Source: an uncultured Flammeovirgaceae bacterium
GTDB lineage: Bacteria > Bacteroidota > Bacteroidia > Cytophagales > MED-G16
Length of the DNA stretch: 64,000 nucleotides
Assembly (NCBI GenBank): GCA_913052485.1
Contig: CAJXDN010000002.1
Location: 18,031-82,030 of the forward strand
Direction of reading: 5' to 3'
A model generated the notes under the pieces. It did not search any database. It saw only the letters and a program-made list of their open reading frames with translations, and had not been told where the DNA came from. Position numbers and translations under genes: made by a program. Of the stretch, positions 8,393 to 17,786 are shown piece after piece (the first letter of the stretch is position 1; every line of letters starts with the position of its first letter).

Positions 8393-9445
8393 CTATAATC
8401 CTAATATTTTTTTTATTCCCTTCTCATCAGAACCAGAATCTGCAAAGTCATCAAAAGACTTCTCCGTTACCTGGATAATATGATCTTTAATAAATTTAGC
8501 TCCTTCAACCGCACCCTGTTCATTACTCTTAATACAACATTCCCATTCCAGGACGGCCCAGCCATCGAAACCATATTGAGTGAGTTTAGAAAAAATTGAT
8601 TTAAAATCGATCTGCCCATCCCCAAGAGACCTAAATCTTCCTGGCCTATCAACCCAATCAGCATAACCACCGTACACACCCGCTCTTCCATCAGGATTAA
8701 ACTCTGCATCTTTGACATGAAACATTTTTATATAATCATGATAAATATCAATATTTTTAATGTAATCCATTTGTTGTAGGATATAGTGGCTCGGATCATA
8801 TAGCATTTTTACTCTTGAATGATTTTTTGTAGCAGATAAGAATCTTTCAAAAGTTATACCATCATGTAAATCTTCACCTGGATGAATTTCATAACACAAA
8901 TCAACCCCATTTCTATCAAATTCATCTAATATTGGAATCCATCTTTTGGCTAGCTCATTAAATCCAGTAGAAACTAATCCCGCAGGTCTTTGTGGCCATG
9001 GATATACATATGGCCATATTAGTGCACCAGAGAATGTTACATGAGCTGATAGTCCTAAGTTTTTACTTGCTTTTGCTGCCAACATAAGTTGATCTACAGC
9101 CCAATCTGTACGACTTTTGGGGTTATTTCTTAATTCTTTTGGGGCGAAACCATCAAACATAGTGTCATAGGAGGGATTTACGGCAACTAACTGACCCTGT
9201 AAGTGGGTACTAAGCTCTGTTATCTTAACTCCACAACCTTCAACCATCAACTTGTACTCATTTGCGTATGCACTATCTTCAGCAACTTTTTTTAAATTAA
9301 TGCATCTTTTATCCCAAGTTGGGATCTGAACTCCTTTATATCCTAAACTTGATGCCCACATACATATTGACTCGATATCATTAAATGGAACTTTATCGTC
9401 CATAAACTGAGCTAAAAAAATTGCCGGTCCTTTTATTGTTTTCAT
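8393..9445 (-). CDS. sugar phosphate isomerase/epimerase (TIM barrel)
   Basis: A TIM-barrel protein of the xylose-isomerase-like AP endonuclease 2 superfamily, about 350 residues. Metal-binding acidic and His residues typical of the family are seen in CYEIHPGEDLHDG, LYDPSHYILQQMDY, FHVKDAEF and AVLEWECC. I chose the ATG at 9445 (MKTIKGPAIFLAQF) because this begins the conserved first strand; an in-frame ATG at 9454 overlaps the upstream stop, and the longest frame (9484) adds only a repetitive NHLNHLN extension. It directly follows a Gfo/Idh/MocA oxidoreductase, implying a shared sugar or inositol-type catabolic step. Substrate unknown. Confidence 0.88.
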   Translation of the reverse strand: MKTIKGPAIFLAQFMDDKVPFNDIESICMWASSLGYKGVQIPTWDKRCINLKKVAEDSAYANEYKLMVEGCGVKITELSTHLQGQLVAVNPSYDTMFDGFAPKELRNNPKSRTDWAVDQLMLAAKASKNLGLSAHVTFSGALIWPYVYPWPQRPAGLVSTGFNELAKRWIPILDEFDRNGVDLCYEIHPGEDLHDGITFERFLSATKNHSRVKMLYDPSHYILQQMDYIKNIDIYHDYIKMFHVKDAEFNPDGRAGVYGGYADWVDRPGRFRSLGDGQIDFKSIFSKLTQYGFDGWAVLEWECCIKSNEQGAVEGAKFIKDHIIQVTEKSFDDFADSGSDEKGIKKILGL

Positions 9446-9446
9446 A

Positions 9447-10595
9447 TTATACATTAATCCATTTAGATGATTTAGATGATTCAATTACTGCATCAATAAA
9501 TTTCATTCCTCTATATCCATCTTCAACAGTTGGGAAATCGAATATTGGATCATGTTCTATTGAATTTTTATAGTTATTTACTGCGTATGAGAAATTTCTA
9601 TAAATATTAGCAAATGCTTCTATAAATCCCTCTGGATGTCCCGAAGGAGTTCTACAATGAGATAACGCAAACTCGGAGAGATAGGAGTTATCAACTCCAG
9701 CTCTTAATATCTGATTTGGTTTTCCATTAAGTTTATGTATTAAAGTATTTGGTTTTGAATGTTTCCATTCGATACCTCCTAATTCTCCCCAAACTCGTAC
9801 CTTTAAATCATTTTCCTCTCCAGTTGCAATTTGACTAGTCATCAAATTACCTTCTATATTGTCCTCTAAGGATATTAGTACGTTACCATCATCTTCAAGC
9901 AGCCGACCTTCAACAACTGTATTAACTTTCGCAAACAGCTTAATTATTTTTTTTCCTGTTATATATTCAACCATATTTGCTGCATGTGTCCCGATATCTC
10001 CCATACTTCCAGCTTTACCTGACTTGCTTGGGTCCGTTCTCCATGAAGCCTGTTTATTATCAGTATTTTCTAAGCTAGTAGTTAACCAACCCTGAGGATA
10101 CTCTACAGCAACCTTTCTTATCGTACCTAACTTACCCGATTTAATTATGTTTTTAGCTTCTTTTATCATTGGATAACCAGTGTATGTGTGAGTGACGGCA
10201 AAAGGTAACTTGGTTTGGTTTACTTTTTCTACTAATTTTTTTGCCTGATTCGAGTCAAAGGTTAAGGGTTTATCAATAATTACTGGGAAACCATTGTCTA
10301 GAGATTTAATAGCGGGATCATAATGAAGATGGTTTGGAGTTACAATTGAAACAATATCCATTCGCTGATCTTCACTTTTAGATGACTCTTTACTTATCAT
10401 TTCATCGTAAGTTTTATATACTCTATTCTTTTCCAGGTATAAGTTCTCTCCAGTTTCTAAAGAATTTTGAAAATCTGAGCTAAATGAACCACAAACTAAA
10501 TCTATACAATTGTCTAGTAGAGCTGCATTTCTATGAATGGCCCCAATGAATGAGCCTAATCCGCCTCCTATCATACCCATTTTTAGTTTTTTCAT
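9447..10595 (-). CDS. Gfo/Idh/MocA-family NAD(P)-dependent oxidoreductase
   Basis: A 382-residue sugar or cyclitol dehydrogenase. The Rossmann start is KMGMIGGGLGSFIGAIHR; the family motif DKPLTFDSNQAKKL (about 112-125) supplies the catalytic Lys, and GSMGDIGTHAANMVEYITG gives the second-domain His region. It is the first gene of a two-gene minus-strand unit with the sugar isomerase downstream, spaced 1 base. Such pairs occur in oxidation-isomerisation routes for inositols or 3-keto-sugars; the actual substrate is not predictable here. Confidence 0.9.
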   Translation of the reverse strand: MKKLKMGMIGGGLGSFIGAIHRNAALLDNCIDLVCGSFSSDFQNSLETGENLYLEKNRVYKTYDEMISKESSKSEDQRMDIVSIVTPNHLHYDPAIKSLDNGFPVIIDKPLTFDSNQAKKLVEKVNQTKLPFAVTHTYTGYPMIKEAKNIIKSGKLGTIRKVAVEYPQGWLTTSLENTDNKQASWRTDPSKSGKAGSMGDIGTHAANMVEYITGKKIIKLFAKVNTVVEGRLLEDDGNVLISLEDNIEGNLMTSQIATGEENDLKVRVWGELGGIEWKHSKPNTLIHKLNGKPNQILRAGVDNSYLSEFALSHCRTPSGHPEGFIEAFANIYRNFSYAVNNYKNSIEHDPIFDFPTVEDGYRGMKFIDAVIESSKSSKWINV

Positions 10596-10635
10596 ATCAG
10601 AAATATATAATATTATTTTAAATGATAATATCTAT

Positions 10636-12732
10636 TTATAAAATAATTGAACCCTCTAAATTATTTTTCTTCAGGTTATAAAACTCTTTAAATAAATCAA
10701 ACTTTTCACCAGACATTAACTCTTTTTTAACATAATTACCATCCTCTTTTAGTATGTATGAATTACAGTTATCTCTCAAATTATAGTTTAAGATAGTAAT
10801 AGCCTGTTTTTTAATAAAATCCTCATTTATTTTGAACAAAGATTCAATTCTCCTCTTAAAGCTTCTTATCATAACATCAGCGCTCCCAGAGTAGATTATT
10901 GAATCCCCAGAATTATGAAAATAGTATATCCTGCTATGTTCTAAGTAATCACCAACAACTGATATAACTTCAATATTTTCACTTAAATTTTTTCTTCCAG
11001 GACGTAGACAGCAAATCCCCCGAACAATTAAACAGATTTTAACTCCACTATTACTGGCTTCATATAATTTATTTATAACCTTCTTATCTTGAAGCGAATT
11101 AATTTTAATACAAATTTTTGAATCAATTCCAGATTTAGAATTCGATATCTCTTTTTCAATCATATCCAAAATTTTATCTCGCATATATATTGGAGCTGTT
11201 ATTAAATTCTCGTAATCTTCAGGTACTGAATGCCCAGTGATTACATTGAAAAATTCTAAAGCATCTTTGGTGTAATTCTGGTCAGAGGTCATTAAACTCA
11301 AGTCAGTATATAACCTTGACGTTGTCTCATTATAATTTCCTGTGCCCATATGTGCATAATTCTTTACTTTTTTCCCTTCTCTTCTTACAATTAACAAGAG
11401 CTTGGTATGAGTTTTTAATGAGCCAATACCATATATAACATAGCAGCCTGCCCTCTCTAATTGATATCCATTTTTTAAATTATTTTCTTCATCAAATCTT
11501 GCTTTTACCTCAAACAAGACCGATACATGTTTTCCATTTTCTGCAGCTTTTAGTAGGGCGTCTATTACCCGTGAATTCTTTGCAGTCCTGTATAGAGTAA
11601 TTTTAATTGATAAAACATTAGGATCCTCTGCAGCCTCGTTTAGTAGACGAATAATAGGATCAAATGAATTATATGGATGATGTAGAAATATATCTTTTTC
11701 TGATAGAATTTCAAAAATATTTTTATTACTGGATCCTTCCATATCAAAAGACTGAATAGGATTTGGATACTCAAAAAAAGAATCAGAGAACTCTTCAAAC
11801 TCATAAATTTGTCTTAAAGAAGTAAAATCTATTATAGAATTAACAGGTAACTGCATAATATTATACTCATCAAGTTTGAATCTTTCTTTTAGAGATTTCA
11901 GAAGATAGTCATCGAATGAATTACTAACTTCTAATCTTACCACTCTACTAAATTTTCTATCCTTTAATTTTTGTTTTAATTCCTCTAAAAAGTTAATTTC
12001 AATATCTTCCGATTCCTCCAAGGTGAAATCCCCATTTCTTATGATTCTAAATAGACTTACACTTTCAATTGTTATACTTCTGAAAAATTTAGAAATGTAT
12101 TTCGATATAATTTTTTCGATAGGGATAAAAAATATTTTATTTTGAATTTTATATTCGAAAAACCTAGGAAGATTAATTGGTACTTGGATAAAGGAAATCT
12201 TTTTTTTATTTGATGAGGCTTTATTTTTAGTAACAACTCCAAATATTATAACCTTGTTCATTAGGATTGGGAATGAATGGAGGTCATCAAATACCATTGG
12301 TGTAAGCATCGGGAAGATTGTCTTCTTAAAATATTTTTTTATCCTCTTTTTACCTTCCTCATCTAAATCATTAACCTCACCTATTATTATATCTTGTTTT
12401 TTTAAAATTGATATAACTTCTTCGGAGAAACATCTATTATAATCATTAAAAAAAGTTTTTGACTGGTCAAGAAGATACTCTCTAAATGGTTTTTCTCTCA
12501 TCCCAGAGTAATCAATTCTAGTTTTATTATTATCAATATAATTATATAAGCTACCAACTCTAATTTCAAAAAATTCATCAAAATTTGAGGCAACTATTGA
12601 TAGAAATTTTAACTTATCTAAGACACCTCTAGATTTACTTCTTACCTGATCTAAAACTCTGTAATTAAAATTGATCCAACTTAAGTCCCTACTAATTAGA
12701 TTACTATCATTAATCGATTTGGAATTCATCAA
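10636..12732 (-). CDS. ppk1: polyphosphate kinase 1
   Basis: A 698-residue PPK1 that reversibly polymerises the ATP gamma-phosphate into polyphosphate. The N-terminal domain starts with SRDLSWINFNYRVLDQ, and the two C-terminal catalytic domains contain HTKLLLIVRRE (His near 441, the phospho-enzyme residue), AHMGTGNYNE and EHSRIYYFHNSGD (His near 597). Its start overlaps the mdh stop by 4 bases, so mdh-ppk1 forms a coupled unit. No ppx is adjacent. Confidence 0.97.
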   Translation of the reverse strand: MMNSKSINDSNLISRDLSWINFNYRVLDQVRSKSRGVLDKLKFLSIVASNFDEFFEIRVGSLYNYIDNNKTRIDYSGMREKPFREYLLDQSKTFFNDYNRCFSEEVISILKKQDIIIGEVNDLDEEGKKRIKKYFKKTIFPMLTPMVFDDLHSFPILMNKVIIFGVVTKNKASSNKKKISFIQVPINLPRFFEYKIQNKIFFIPIEKIISKYISKFFRSITIESVSLFRIIRNGDFTLEESEDIEINFLEELKQKLKDRKFSRVVRLEVSNSFDDYLLKSLKERFKLDEYNIMQLPVNSIIDFTSLRQIYEFEEFSDSFFEYPNPIQSFDMEGSSNKNIFEILSEKDIFLHHPYNSFDPIIRLLNEAAEDPNVLSIKITLYRTAKNSRVIDALLKAAENGKHVSVLFEVKARFDEENNLKNGYQLERAGCYVIYGIGSLKTHTKLLLIVRREGKKVKNYAHMGTGNYNETTSRLYTDLSLMTSDQNYTKDALEFFNVITGHSVPEDYENLITAPIYMRDKILDMIEKEISNSKSGIDSKICIKINSLQDKKVINKLYEASNSGVKICLIVRGICCLRPGRKNLSENIEVISVVGDYLEHSRIYYFHNSGDSIIYSGSADVMIRSFKRRIESLFKINEDFIKKQAITILNYNLRDNCNSYILKEDGNYVKKELMSGEKFDLFKEFYNLKKNNLEGSIIL

Positions 12733-13655
12733 AGATTTTCAAGAACTGACATTACCTCTTTAACATGAGATCTAGACTCTTCAAGTAATGTAATCTCATC
12801 TGAATTTAAATCTAGCTCTATTACTTTCTCAATACCGTTAGATCCAAGAATAACAGGGACTCCTAAATAGCAATCATCAATATTATACTCACCCTCTAAT
12901 TTCACACAAACTGGGAAGATTCTTTTTTGATTTTTAACAATTGACTCGACCATCTGAGCTGCAGCAGCACCGGGTGCATACCAAGCCGAAGTTCCCATAA
13001 GCTTCACAAGTTCTCCGCCCCCAAACTTCGTCCTCTCAATTATTTCGTATAGTTTTTTATCATTAATAAGTTCAGTGACAGGTATTCCTGAGACTGTTGT
13101 ATATCTTGGTAGAGGTACCATTGTGTCTCCATGGCCTCCCAAAAGTACTGCCTGAATATCTTTTGGTGATATGTTGAGTTCACCAGCTATAAAAGCTCTA
13201 TATCTTGCGGTATCCAATATTCCTGCCATACCCATCACCCTATTTCTATCAAAATTAGAGGTTATATGAGCTTGGTATGTCATAACATCTAGTGGATTTG
13301 AAACTATAATTATAATAGAATTTGGTGAATGCTTGATAATGTTCTTAGTAACAGACTCTACTATTTTAGCATTTGTACCTATTAAATCATCTCTTGACAT
13401 TCCAGGCTTCCTAGGTAATCCTGATGTAATTACTACGACATCTGAATTTTCTGTAAGTGTATAATCATTAGTAGACCCTACAGTTCTAGTATCATATAAA
13501 TTAATTGGTGATTTCTGAAAAATATCAAGTGCTTTACCTTCGGATAATCCTTCTTTTATGTCAACCAAGACTACATCATTACAAACTTCTCTTTGAGCTA
13601 AGACGTCAGCACAAGTTGCACCAACATTTCCTGCTCCAACTACTGTTACTTTCAT
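12729..13655 (-). CDS. mdh: malate dehydrogenase
   Basis: A 308-residue NAD-dependent malate dehydrogenase of the lactate-dehydrogenase-like group. It has the Rossmann motif VVGAGNVGATCADVLA at the N-terminus, the substrate-binding GLPRKPGMSRDDL loop (Arg residues), IIIVSNPLDVMTY, MAGILDTARYR, and the catalytic His in LLGGHGDTMVPL (about 170-180). A run of T residues on the plus strand (13656-13668) lies directly before the ATG. It is the first gene of the mdh-ppk1 pair. Confidence 0.97.
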   Translation of the reverse strand: MKVTVVGAGNVGATCADVLAQREVCNDVVLVDIKEGLSEGKALDIFQKSPINLYDTRTVGSTNDYTLTENSDVVVITSGLPRKPGMSRDDLIGTNAKIVESVTKNIIKHSPNSIIIIVSNPLDVMTYQAHITSNFDRNRVMGMAGILDTARYRAFIAGELNISPKDIQAVLLGGHGDTMVPLPRYTTVSGIPVTELINDKKLYEIIERTKFGGGELVKLMGTSAWYAPGAAAAQMVESIVKNQKRIFPVCVKLEGEYNIDDCYLGVPVILGSNGIEKVIELDLNSDEITLLEESRSHVKEVMSVLENL

Positions 13656-13706
13656 TTTTTTTTTTTTGTAAAATTAGATAATGAGAGAGAAAGTTTTAAT
13701 TTAAAA

Positions 13707-15035
13707 TTAAATTATTTCAAACTCTAAAATATTTTGAGTATTTGTATTAATTTTTATTTTATCGTTAATTTGTTGTCCAACCAACCAAATAACAGTCCCA
13801 CCTGCATCAACAACAACAAGTTGATCCATTTTATCTACAAAAGACACTTTATTATCAGATAAAAAACTGGAAATTTTTTTGGTATTTTTCATACCTAGAG
13901 GTTGGAACTTTTCTCCTTTTTTATAATTTCTAATCACAACTGGAAAACAAACTTTATCATAATCACATTGAGCATTATTTTTATTTCTATTTATTGGAGA
14001 TAGTTTGTTCGAGTACTTTTTAACCTCGATTTTTTTTGATCCAACATTAACAATACCTATTCCTTTAATTTCAACTTTCTCTTTCTTAAATATCTTTTCT
14101 CTAAAAATATAGAATGATTTTCTATCATTGATCAGAACATATTTGTCAGAAAAAAACTTACTATTATTTCTTTTACTTAATGCTAAAATTATAAGAGATA
14201 TTTGATCATAATTAAACCCATAATCTGATAAATAGTCATTTATAATCACAGACATATCATCCTCTTTCTCTAAAAAACTTTTATCTATCTCAATAAAATT
14301 TTTCCTGGTAGTAACGTAATTAAAAATAAACTTTTTCTTATGTTCATTGATAAATTTTTGAATATTTCCTAACCTTTCAACTGATTTCCTAATCGAATCC
14401 TTGAAGGACGGATTAATTTCAGAAAAAATTGGAATTATTTTATTTCTTATTTTATTTCTTAAATATTTATTCTCACCATTTGTATAATCCTCTCTCCAAT
14501 CCAATTTATTTAATTTAGCATAACCTCTGATATCATCCTTGTCAATCTTGAGTAATGGCCTAAAAATATTGTTTGATGATTTAGGTATACCTACTAAACC
14601 TTTATATCCTGTAGTTTTTAGAAAATTATATAAAATTGTTTCGACATTATCATCACTGTGGTGTGCTGTCACAATATAATTATATCCAGCATTTAGATAA
14701 CCTTTAAACCACGTATATCTTAGATCTCTTGATGACATTTGAATTGAAATTTTATTTTTTTTAGAGTACTCTAAAACATTGAAATCCTCGGAATAGAATT
14801 TTATTTTATTTTTTTGACAATATGATTTAACAAAATTTACATCTTCATTCGAATCTTTGCCTCTCAACTGAAAATTACAAGTTGAAACCGAGAAATTTAA
14901 CTTAAACTTTAGAAAAAGATTAAGTAAAACCATGGAGTCTATACCACCACTAACCGCAAGCAAATATTTATTATCAAATAACTCTATTCTACTTTCCTCG
15001 AAAGAGGACAAGAAAACTTTTTCTATCTTTTTCAT
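13707..15035 (-). CDS. tilS: tRNA(Ile)-lysidine synthetase
   Basis: A 442-residue N-type ATP pyrophosphatase that converts C34 of tRNA-Ile(CAU) to lysidine. The P-loop-like SGGIDS is at residues 29-34, followed by HHSDDNVETILYNFL and PLLKIDKDDIRGYA, which are TilS-specific. The C-terminal third contains the substrate-binding region with GEKFQPLGMKNTKKISSFL. Size is typical. It is divergent from the OstA-like gene across a 67-base AT-rich gap. Confidence 0.96.
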   Translation of the reverse strand: MKKIEKVFLSSFEESRIELFDNKYLLAVSGGIDSMVLLNLFLKFKLNFSVSTCNFQLRGKDSNEDVNFVKSYCQKNKIKFYSEDFNVLEYSKKNKISIQMSSRDLRYTWFKGYLNAGYNYIVTAHHSDDNVETILYNFLKTTGYKGLVGIPKSSNNIFRPLLKIDKDDIRGYAKLNKLDWREDYTNGENKYLRNKIRNKIIPIFSEINPSFKDSIRKSVERLGNIQKFINEHKKKFIFNYVTTRKNFIEIDKSFLEKEDDMSVIINDYLSDYGFNYDQISLIILALSKRNNSKFFSDKYVLINDRKSFYIFREKIFKKEKVEIKGIGIVNVGSKKIEVKKYSNKLSPINRNKNNAQCDYDKVCFPVVIRNYKKGEKFQPLGMKNTKKISSFLSDNKVSFVDKMDQLVVVDAGGTVIWLVGQQINDKIKINTNTQNILEFEII

Positions 15036-15102
15036 TATTAATTGTAAAAATAAGAATTTGAAATTTGCAAAATAAATTTAATTATCTATCTATTTTTACA
15101 AA

Positions 15103-16632
15103 ATGAAATTAATTTATTTCATTCTTTCAGTATTTATATTTATATGCATTGACTCAAATGCCCAGAAAAAAGAAAAAATTAGATATAAAGCAGATGAACT
15201 TAAATTCAGGAGAATTGATAAGGAACCAGTAAGAAAATTAATAAATAATGTTATTTTCAATCAGGGAGATACAGAAATTAGCTGTGATTCAGCAAATTAC
15301 TATAATAAAAAAAATATTTTAGAGGCTTTTGGTAATATAATTATTACCAATCCGGACTCGTCAGTTATTAGTGCTAGAAGCCTAATTTATGATGGTGAAT
15401 CAAGAGTTGCCAAACTTAGAAAAGATGTGATATACACAAAAGATAAAGAACAAATAACCACGGATTATCTTGACTATTTTATTGACGAAAAAAAAGGATT
15501 CTTTTTTAATGAAGGGGAATTAAAAGATGAAATTAATACATTAAAAAGTGATTACGGTATATTTTACGGAAGCAAAGACCTATCCATTTTTTATAAAGAA
15601 GTAATTTTAGTCGGTGAAGATTATACACTTAAGTCTGATTCAATGACATACAACACCATAACAAAAGAGACAATTACTTTTGGATATACAGAAATTATTT
15701 CTGAGGATAGTACCTACATTGAAAGTCTGGGTGGATCATTTCAACAGGAAACAAAAAATTCAAAGCTGACATCAAGCAAAGTAGAAACAAATGACTATAT
15801 CCTTGAAGCAGATTTTATAAATTTTGATGAGAAAAACTCAACTTACCAAGCAAGCCAAAACGTGATTTTAAAAATTAAAGAGTCAGATTATTTTGTTTAT
15901 GGAGATCAAGGTGAATACAACAAATCTGAAAACATAACTAAAATATTTGGTAATACTTTACTTAAAAAGAATATCGAAAATGATACTTTTTATTTATCCT
16001 CTGATACAATTCTAGCAATAGATGATGACAAAGATATCAATAAGTTATTTGCTTATAATAACGTTAAATTTTACAAAAAAAATTTTATTGGAAAATCAGA
16101 CTCGATGATTTTTATAATTAAAGATTCAATAATTAATATGTATAATGATCCTGTAATATGGAACTATTCTAACCAAATTACTTCTGATACAATCAATTTC
16201 AAATTATATGATGACCAAGTCGAAGAAATGAATTTAATTAAGAACTCATTTATTATTTCTACAGATACTATGGGAAATTATAATCAAATAAAGGGACGAG
16301 ATATGAAAGCAATTTTTTCTGAAAATAATTTTATGAAAAATATTTTAGTATCGGGAAATGGTGAGACAATCTATTTTGGATTAGATGAAGACTATAGATC
16401 TATAATCGGTTTAAATTACATAATTTGTAGCAGTTTAAAATTAAATTTTGATAATAACGAAATTGATAATATAATTTTCTACAATAACCCAATAGCAAAG
16501 ATGATCCCACCCCATGAAATTGAAGAAGGTGATTTATATATTAAGTCATTTAAATGGAGAGAGGAAGAGAAACCAAAAATAGGTGATGTAGTTTTTTATT
16601 TTAGAAATAAGATATATTTGCGAAATGATTAA
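15103..16632 (+). CDS. OstA-like (LptA/LptD N-terminal-type) secreted protein
   Basis: A 509-residue protein with a cleavable signal peptide (MKLIYFILSVFIFICIDSNA, cut before about residue 21). The mature part is beta-rich and repeats the OstA pattern of short strands such as NNVIFNQGDTEISCDSANYY, EAFGNIIITNPDSS and KIFGNTLLKKN, the beta-jellyroll layout of LptA. In Bacteroidota this is the candidate periplasmic LPS-transport bridge; that role is inferred. Its end overlaps the start of bamD by 8 bases, tying two envelope-assembly genes together. Confidence 0.85.
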   Translation: MKLIYFILSVFIFICIDSNAQKKEKIRYKADELKFRRIDKEPVRKLINNVIFNQGDTEISCDSANYYNKKNILEAFGNIIITNPDSSVISARSLIYDGESRVAKLRKDVIYTKDKEQITTDYLDYFIDEKKGFFFNEGELKDEINTLKSDYGIFYGSKDLSIFYKEVILVGEDYTLKSDSMTYNTITKETITFGYTEIISEDSTYIESLGGSFQQETKNSKLTSSKVETNDYILEADFINFDEKNSTYQASQNVILKIKESDYFVYGDQGEYNKSENITKIFGNTLLKKNIENDTFYLSSDTILAIDDDKDINKLFAYNNVKFYKKNFIGKSDSMIFIIKDSIINMYNDPVIWNYSNQITSDTINFKLYDDQVEEMNLIKNSFIISTDTMGNYNQIKGRDMKAIFSENNFMKNILVSGNGETIYFGLDEDYRSIIGLNYIICSSLKLNFDNNEIDNIIFYNNPIAKMIPPHEIEEGDLYIKSFKWREEEKPKIGDVVFYFRNKIYLRND

Positions 16633-17428
16633 GATATTTTCAAATAACTTCTTATTATTCATATGCTTTATATCAATTTCATGTAGTGAATACAGAAAAA
16701 TTTTAAAAGAAGATGGGTACGAGAAAAAATTAGAGTCTGCCCTAAAATATTATGAAAATGAAGAATATTTTAAAGCAAGCACACTTCTTAAAGATATTAA
16801 GCCTCTTGTAAAAGGTAGTGAAGAGTCAGAAACTGTTGATTTCTATTTCGCATACTCTCTCTATAACCTCAAACAATATGATCTTAGTGCAAAGTACTTC
16901 AAAGGATTTATGGAATTATTTTCCAGAAGTGAAAAAGTAATTGAAGCCGAATACCTATACTCAATATCCTTGTATAAAGAATCTCCTAATTCTAATTTAG
17001 ACCAATCAAGTACTATTGAAGCAATTTCTGCTATCCAAAATTTCATTAACAAATATCCTTACTCTGAATACTCCAAAGACGCAAATTCAATAATTGATGA
17101 ACTTCAAATCAAACTTGAAACTAAAAATTTTGATAATGCAAAACAGTATTACAAAACGAGGAATTATAAATCAGCAATTATTGCTTTAGAGAATTTTGAA
17201 AATGATTTTCCAGATTCATCTTTAAACGAGGAAGGTTCTTTCTTGAAGATCTTATCTCAGTACTTAATATCAATAAATAGTTTCGAAGATTTACAAGAGG
17301 ATAGATTTAGAAAGACAGTTGATTTGTATTTAAGTTTTGTTGATAAATACCCTAAGAGTATCTTTCTTGGAGAAGCAGAAAAAATGTATGTTGAAAGTTT
17401 AAATTTATTAACTAAATTTGCAAAGTAA
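16625..17428 (+). CDS. bamD: outer membrane assembly lipoprotein BamD
   Basis: A 267-residue lipoprotein with lipobox SISC (Cys20) and a series of TPR-like helix pairs: YYENEEYFKASTLL, YFAYSLYNLKQYDLSAKYF, YKTRNYKSAIIALENF, and FVDKYPKSIFLGEAEKM. This is the Bam-complex partner of BamA that scaffolds outer-membrane protein folding. It starts inside the end of the OstA-like gene and is followed 12 bases later by rpoZ, the usual Bacteroidota neighbour. Confidence 0.92.
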   Translation: MIKIFSNNFLLFICFISISCSEYRKILKEDGYEKKLESALKYYENEEYFKASTLLKDIKPLVKGSEESETVDFYFAYSLYNLKQYDLSAKYFKGFMELFSRSEKVIEAEYLYSISLYKESPNSNLDQSSTIEAISAIQNFINKYPYSEYSKDANSIIDELQIKLETKNFDNAKQYYKTRNYKSAIIALENFENDFPDSSLNEEGSFLKILSQYLISINSFEDLQEDRFRKTVDLYLSFVDKYPKSIFLGEAEKMYVESLNLLTKFAK

Positions 17429-17440
17429 AAAATTTAAAAT

Positions 17441-17773
17441 ATGAAAATTAAATCTAAAATAACTCACCTAAATGTTGATGAAATAGCTTCAAAAACTGGT
17501 AACATTTATAAATCTGTTCGTGTAATTGGAAAAAGAGCAAGACAGTTGTCAGCAGCCCAGAAAGAAGAACTGAATGAAAAACTTGCTGAATTTGCATCTG
17601 ATGTAGATAATTTAGAAGAGGTTTTTGAAAATAGAGAGCAAATAGAAATATCTAGATATTTTGAGAGACTACCGAAATCTACAACCATTGCATCTGAGGA
17701 ATTAGTTAATGACGAATTGTTTTTCAGAAATCCAGAAAAAGAAGAAGATAACGAAGATATCAACCTAGATTAA
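17441..17773 (+). CDS. rpoZ: RNA polymerase omega subunit (RpoZ-like)
   Basis: A 110-residue Bacteroidota-type omega subunit. The core omega motif is seen as DEIASKTGNIYKSVRVIGKRARQL (about 10-33, shown here by its key residues TGN, S-V and R-A-RQL), with an acidic C-terminal tail rich in Glu and Asp. It sits between bamD and porD as in many Flavobacteriia. Omega assists assembly of the beta-prime subunit. Confidence 0.88.
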   Translation: MKIKSKITHLNVDEIASKTGNIYKSVRVIGKRARQLSAAQKEELNEKLAEFASDVDNLEEVFENREQIEISRYFERLPKSTTIASEELVNDELFFRNPEKEEDNEDINLD

Positions 17774-17786
17774 GTTCTCTTGTTTA

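Noticed and set aside
9465..9484. Repeat GATGATTTA at the isomerase N-terminus as a mobile-element trace
   Set aside because: It is a 12-base imperfect repeat inside coding sequence of the upstream gene (SSKSSK), without inverted ends or target duplication.
13656..13668. T-run before mdh as a terminator
   Set aside because: No stem precedes it in the proper orientation, and it lies in the leader of mdh; more likely a low-complexity spacer.
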